A stretch of DNA of 64,000 nucleotides from Streptomyces sp. Je 1-332. GTDB taxonomy: Bacteria > Actinomycetota > Actinomycetes > Streptomycetales > Streptomycetaceae. The DNA lies in contig NZ_CP160402.1 of the NCBI RefSeq assembly GCF_040730185.1, forward strand, positions 992,001 through 1,056,000, written 5' to 3'. Below are positions 60,881-64,000 of this stretch, piece by piece; positions within the stretch are counted from its first letter, which is position 1; each line of letters starts with the position of its first letter. Position numbers and translations under genes: made by a program. The notes beneath the pieces were generated by a model. The model was given only the letters and a program-made list of their open reading frames with translations, was not told the DNA's origin and did no database searches.

Positions 60881-61888
60881 ATGGCGGCGCCGAGGATCGA
60901 CATCGACGCGTACGTCAAGGGCGTCCTCGACGGGAAGCGTGCGCAGATCGCGCGCGCCATCACGCTCGTCGAGTCGACCCGGCCCCAACACCGCGCCCTG
61001 GCGCAGGAGTTGCTGACCCAGCTGCTTCCGCACAGCGGGCGGGCGCGGCGGATCGGCATCAGCGGCGTGCCCGGCGTGGGCAAGTCGACGTTCATCGACG
61101 CGCTCGGCACGATGCTGACCGGCCTCGGGCACCGGGTCGCGGTCCTCGCCGTCGACCCTTCGTCGACCCGGACGGGGGGTTCGATCCTCGGCGACAAGAC
61201 GCGGATGGAACGGCTCGCGGTGGACCCGGCGGCGTTCGTGCGTCCATCGCCCACCGCGGGGACGCTCGGCGGGGTCGCGAAGGCCACACGCGAGTCGATC
61301 GTGGTGATGGAGGCGGCGGGGTACGACGTCGTGCTGGTCGAGACGGTGGGCGTGGGCCAGTCGGAGACGGCGGTCGCGAACATGGTCGACTCGTTCCTGC
61401 TGCTGAGTCTGGCCCGTACAGGCGACCAGCTCCAGGGCATCAAGAAGGGTGTCCTCGAACTGGCGGACGTGCTCGCCATCAACAAGGCGGATGGCCCGCA
61501 CGAGCGGGACGCGCGCTCGGCGGCGCGTGAACTGGCGGGCGCGCTGCGGCTGATGCACCCCGCGGACGCGGCGTGGACTCCCCCGGTGCTCAGTTGCAGT
61601 GCGCGGGAGTCCAGCGGCCTGGACGAGGTGTGGGACCGTCTGGAACAACACCGCTCGCTCCTCGACTCCACGGGTCGCCTCGCCGCCAAGCGGCGCGACC
61701 AGCAGGTCGACTGGACGTGGACGATGGTGCGGGACGAGCTGCTCGACCGGCTGCGGGGGAACGGCGCCGTACGGGATCTGGCCCCTGAGCTCGAACAGCG
61801 CGTACGGGAGGGCACGTTGACGGCCACGCTGGCGGCCGAGCGGATTCTGGAGGCGTTTCAGGGGCGCGGGGGCGAGGGTTCGGCCTGA
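60881..61888 (+). CDS. meaB: GTPase MeaB (methylmalonyl-CoA mutase chaperone)
   Basis: A 335-residue G3E-family GTPase protecting and reloading the mutase cofactor. P-loop GISGVPGVGKSTFID, switch region VLAVDPSSTRTGGSILGDKT, VETVGVGQSETAVANMVDSF and base motif NKADG. It may start even earlier, at GTG 60875, overlapping the mutB stop (GTGA). The order mutA-mutB-meaB is the usual actinomycete operon; the epimerase gene is not in the window. Confidence 0.95.
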   Translation: MAAPRIDIDAYVKGVLDGKRAQIARAITLVESTRPQHRALAQELLTQLLPHSGRARRIGISGVPGVGKSTFIDALGTMLTGLGHRVAVLAVDPSSTRTGGSILGDKTRMERLAVDPAAFVRPSPTAGTLGGVAKATRESIVVMEAAGYDVVLVETVGVGQSETAVANMVDSFLLLSLARTGDQLQGIKKGVLELADVLAINKADGPHERDARSAARELAGALRLMHPADAAWTPPVLSCSARESSGLDEVWDRLEQHRSLLDSTGRLAAKRRDQQVDWTWTMVRDELLDRLRGNGAVRDLAPELEQRVREGTLTATLAAERILEAFQGRGGEGSA

Positions 61889-62030
61889 TCGCCGACAACC
61901 CTTACGAACGTAGGGGGTTGCCCGGCACCTTCGTCGATGCCGGTCGGCTCACCCGGCTCATACGCTCCGGGGCGTGGTCAGAAGCCGCGCTCGGCGCGAC
62001 GTCGTCGCGGCTGTGCCGCCCCTCTCTCCC

Positions 62031-62062
62031 GTCTCCCCGTCTCCCCGTCTCCCCGTCTCCCC
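62031..62062. repeat. GTCTCCCC tandem repeat (x4)
   Basis: Four exact copies of an 8-bp pyrimidine-rich unit, with a partial copy before. The opposite strand is the purine run GGGGAGAC, prone to slippage. Confidence 0.85.
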
Positions 62063-62226
62063 CGCCGTCGCGGCCCGCGCCGAGGGCGGCGGCTGGTCCT
62101 CGGCGCGACGCGCTTGGTGTTCGGCGGTGAGCTCGACATGACCGATCCGTCGGCCCCGCTCTCGGGGCAAGCGGTCGGGAGAGATCACCATTGGGTCGGT
62201 CGCCTTCCACTCGCCCTCGCCGTCGC

Positions 62227-62274
62227 CCCTCGCTCTGACCGTGGCCCCCGCCCTCGCTCTGACCGTGGCCCCCG
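62227..62274. repeat. Perfect 24-bp tandem duplication
   Basis: Two exact 24-bp copies (62227-62250, 62251-62274) starting CCCTCGCTCTGACC, 100 bp before the hydratase-like gene. It resembles the 21-bp duplication at 27933. Confidence 0.85.
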
Positions 62275-62374
62275 CCGCCGCCCGGCGACGTCACACCGTA
62301 GATTCGATCTGTGCGCTCCCCGCCCGGCGCGCACCTGGACACCCGCATCACCCGTCGAAGGAGCCACCCGCCCC

Positions 62375-63442
62375 ATGCCCACCGCTGACTCCGACGAAGC
62401 TCCCGTCCTCCTGCGCGTGCACGGCCGTGCGGGGTACCTCGTCCTCAACCGGCCCCGCGCCATCAACGCCCTCAACCACACCATGGTCCGGCTGCTGGAC
62501 GACGCCCTCACCGCATGGGAGCGGGACGACGACATCACCACCGTCGTCCTCACCGGCGAAGGTGCCCGCGGGCTGTGTGCCGGCGGTGACATCCGGTCCA
62601 TCCATGACGACGTCCGTGCGGGCGGCGGCGCCGCGTCCGTGGCCTTCTGGCGCGACGAGTACCGGCTCAACGCCCGTATCGCCCGCTTCCCGAAGCCGTA
62701 TGTGGCCGTCATGGACGGCATCGTGATGGGCGGCGGGGTCGGCGTCTCGGCGCACGGCAGCGTGCGGATCGTCACCGAGCGCTCCCGGATCGCCATGCCG
62801 GAGACGGGGATCGGCTTCGTACCGGACGTCGGCGGTACGTATCTGCTGTCACGGGCGCCCGGCGAACTCGGCACCCACCTCGCGCTGACCGGCGCGGCGG
62901 TGGGCGCTGGCGACGCGATCCTGTGCGGTCTCGCCGACCACTTCGTGCCGTCGGAGCGGCTGGCGGAGTTCACGGCCGCCCTCGCCGAAGCCGACGTGAG
63001 CGAGGTGATCGCGGAGTACGCCGCCGCCCCGCCCGGGGGCGAACTGGCCGTCCAGCGCGAGTGGATCGACGCCTGCTACGCCCACGACTCCGTGGAGGAG
63101 ATCGTCGACAGGCTGTACAACTCCGGTGACCGGGCTGCCAAGGAGACGGCCGAGACCATCCTCTCCAAGTCGCCGATCTCCCTCAAGGTCACCCTCGCCG
63201 CCCTGCGCCGGGCCCGCGGCCTCGCGTCCCTGGAGCAGGTGCTCGACCAGGAGTACCGCGTGTCGGCCGCCGCGATCACCGCGCCGGACCTGGTCGAGGG
63301 CATCCGCGCCCAGGTCGTCGACAAGGACCGTGATCCGCACTGGTCCCCCGCCGAACTCGCCCAGGTGAGCGACGCGGACGTGGCCCGCCACTTCGCGCCG
63401 CGCGCCGGCGACGAGCTCGGTCTCGCCGCCGGGACAGCATGA
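62375..63442 (+). CDS. 3-hydroxyisobutyryl-CoA hydrolase-like enoyl-CoA hydratase family protein
   Basis: A 355-residue crotonase-fold enzyme. Oxyanion loops GLCAGGDIRSIHDDV and IVMGGGVGVSAHGSVRIV; MPETGIGFVPDVGGTYLLSR is typical of the 3-hydroxyisobutyryl-CoA hydrolase branch, as is the length (normal enoyl-CoA hydratases are about 260) and the C-terminal segment with SPISLKVTLAALRRARG. It would act in valine degradation, whose end product reaches methylmalonyl-CoA, in line with the mutase genes upstream. Confidence 0.88.
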   Translation: MPTADSDEAPVLLRVHGRAGYLVLNRPRAINALNHTMVRLLDDALTAWERDDDITTVVLTGEGARGLCAGGDIRSIHDDVRAGGGAASVAFWRDEYRLNARIARFPKPYVAVMDGIVMGGGVGVSAHGSVRIVTERSRIAMPETGIGFVPDVGGTYLLSRAPGELGTHLALTGAAVGAGDAILCGLADHFVPSERLAEFTAALAEADVSEVIAEYAAAPPGGELAVQREWIDACYAHDSVEEIVDRLYNSGDRAAKETAETILSKSPISLKVTLAALRRARGLASLEQVLDQEYRVSAAAITAPDLVEGIRAQVVDKDRDPHWSPAELAQVSDADVARHFAPRAGDELGLAAGTA

Positions 63443-63475
63443 CGGTGACCCTGATCCGGACCCTGAACGCGCCCG

Positions 63476-63964
63476 CTACGGCGGATCGATCTCCGTGACC
63501 ACCGCGAGGAGCTGGAACGGCAGCTCTTTGTCCCACTGGGAGACGCCGAGCGCTATCCACCGCTCGTCGACCCGCCACAGATGAAGGTCCGGCACCGAGC
63601 AGCTCAGCGACCCCCACGGCTCCGGTATCTCCTCTGTCTCCTCTATCTCCTCTGCAGCATTGGCCGCGCCCTCGAAGTCATGGACACCGCCCTGCGCCCG
63701 CTCGAAGAGGCTCGCGAGGCTGAACATCTGGGGCGCTCCCCAGCGCTCGGCGAGCAGGACCGTCAGGCCGTCGCGCTCGGCGTCGTACTGATCGGAGGTC
63801 GCCTCCCACTGTGTGCCGTCGTCCTCCCAGAAGTCGTCACTCGTCAGTAACTCGGCGATGTGATACCCCGGACCGCCGACGCCGCACGACGACCTGCCGC
63901 GCTCCGCGGGGAACTCCCGTGAGCGCAGCAGGTCGATCGCGGCGAGATGCTCTGCGGTACTCAT
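63476..63964 (-). CDS. Hypothetical protein, 162 residues
   Basis: I do not recognise the family. Acidic and soluble: MSTAEHLAAIDLLRSREFPA, GGPGYHIAELLTSDDFWEDD, LFERAQGGVHDFEGAANAAE with an EEIEETEEI acidic run, and a C-terminal WRVDERWIALGVSQWDKELP. The pattern resembles small actinomycete immunity or SUKH-like proteins only vaguely. ATG 63964 is preferred to the longer start at 63994. Confidence 0.7.
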   Translation of the reverse strand: MSTAEHLAAIDLLRSREFPAERGRSSCGVGGPGYHIAELLTSDDFWEDDGTQWEATSDQYDAERDGLTVLLAERWGAPQMFSLASLFERAQGGVHDFEGAANAAEEIEETEEIPEPWGSLSCSVPDLHLWRVDERWIALGVSQWDKELPFQLLAVVTEIDPP

Positions 63965-64000
63965 GACACCCAGTAAAGCGGCCCCCACTGACAACTGGCC

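Larger units (their letters stand above)
61889..62374. other. Repeat-rich intergenic region
   Basis: About 490 bp between meaB and the hydratase-like gene. Open frames on both strands are low in complexity and match no family. Two tandem repeats lie here (listed separately). GTCGAAGGAG before 62375 is the ribosome site of the next gene. I see no terminator of standard form. Confidence 0.45.

Noticed and set aside
61902..62351. 149-codon minus-strand frame before the hydrolase gene
   Set aside because: Translation is made of repeat-derived GDGETGRRG and GGHGQSEG strings, so it reflects DNA repeats, not a protein.

Overview
The window reads as a piece of a Streptomyces (or very close actinomycete) chromosome. 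Evidence: uniformly high GC with codon third positions almost all G/C, frequent GTG starts and one TTG start, GGAGG-type ribosome sites, ATGA/GTGA overlaps between genes, many small regulators beside single enzymes, families typical of the genus (DUF6214, GAF-ANTAR, PRC-barrel pairs, SigB/F-type sigma factor, PAS-LuxR), and an unlisted 25-codon gene for actinobacterial ribosomal protein bL37. I see no rRNA, tRNA, CRISPR array, transposase, integrase or phage genes. The species cannot be named from the sequence.

Layout. 0-9 kb holds regulator/enzyme couples: a DUF305 lipoprotein; an MFS transporter divergent from a LysR regulator; an FprA-type ferredoxin-NADP reductase; ArsR divergent from an old yellow enzyme; and a CGNR zinc-finger regulator divergent from an epoxide hydrolase. 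The last two couples each carry a pair of near-identical operators. 9-20 kb holds a secreted PheC-like cyclohexadienyl dehydratase and a peptide-uptake locus. In that locus a ROK repressor and an M81 (MlrC-like) metallopeptidase diverge from a five-gene run: lipoprotein binding protein, two permeases, a double-ATPase fusion and homocysteine S-methyltransferase. 20-25 kb is mixed: BNR/YVTN propeller, uracil-DNA glycosylase, BadF-type kinase, CbiX-like protein, and a lactonase with a DasR-like site upstream.

25-37 kb looks like a general-stress and cold-shock island. It has an HTH protein, an RsbW-like ATPase, a SigB/F-family sigma factor, VanZ, DUF2267, GAF-ANTAR, FUSC, a STAS antagonist, two 48-residue proteins missed by long-ORF calling, two PRC-barrel proteins, a cold-shock protein, a DEAD-box helicase, a one-CBS protein and a MerR-like protein. 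Two sites match the streptomycete SigB pattern GNNT-N15-GGGTAC, one before the sigma gene and one before a 48-residue gene.

37-50 kb contains a CYP102 (BM3-like) self-sufficient P450 beside a PAS-LuxR regulator, with a perfect 22-bp dyad between them; a HAD hydrolase, PadR regulator and SnoaL protein; a LysR/PfpI/TetR/aldehyde dehydrogenase group; and a malX-malY pair that is very close to the enterobacterial one. 50-54 kb has HAD and SGNH hydrolases, bL37 and decayed small genes. 54-64 kb is core metabolism: purB, DedA, the methylmalonyl-CoA mutase operon mutA-mutB-meaB, and a 3-hydroxyisobutyryl-CoA hydrolase-like enzyme. The mutase genes and the hydrolase together suggest valine/propionyl-CoA catabolism.

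All functions are read from the protein sequences and from memory of the families. Promoters and operators are pattern matches, not measured sites.
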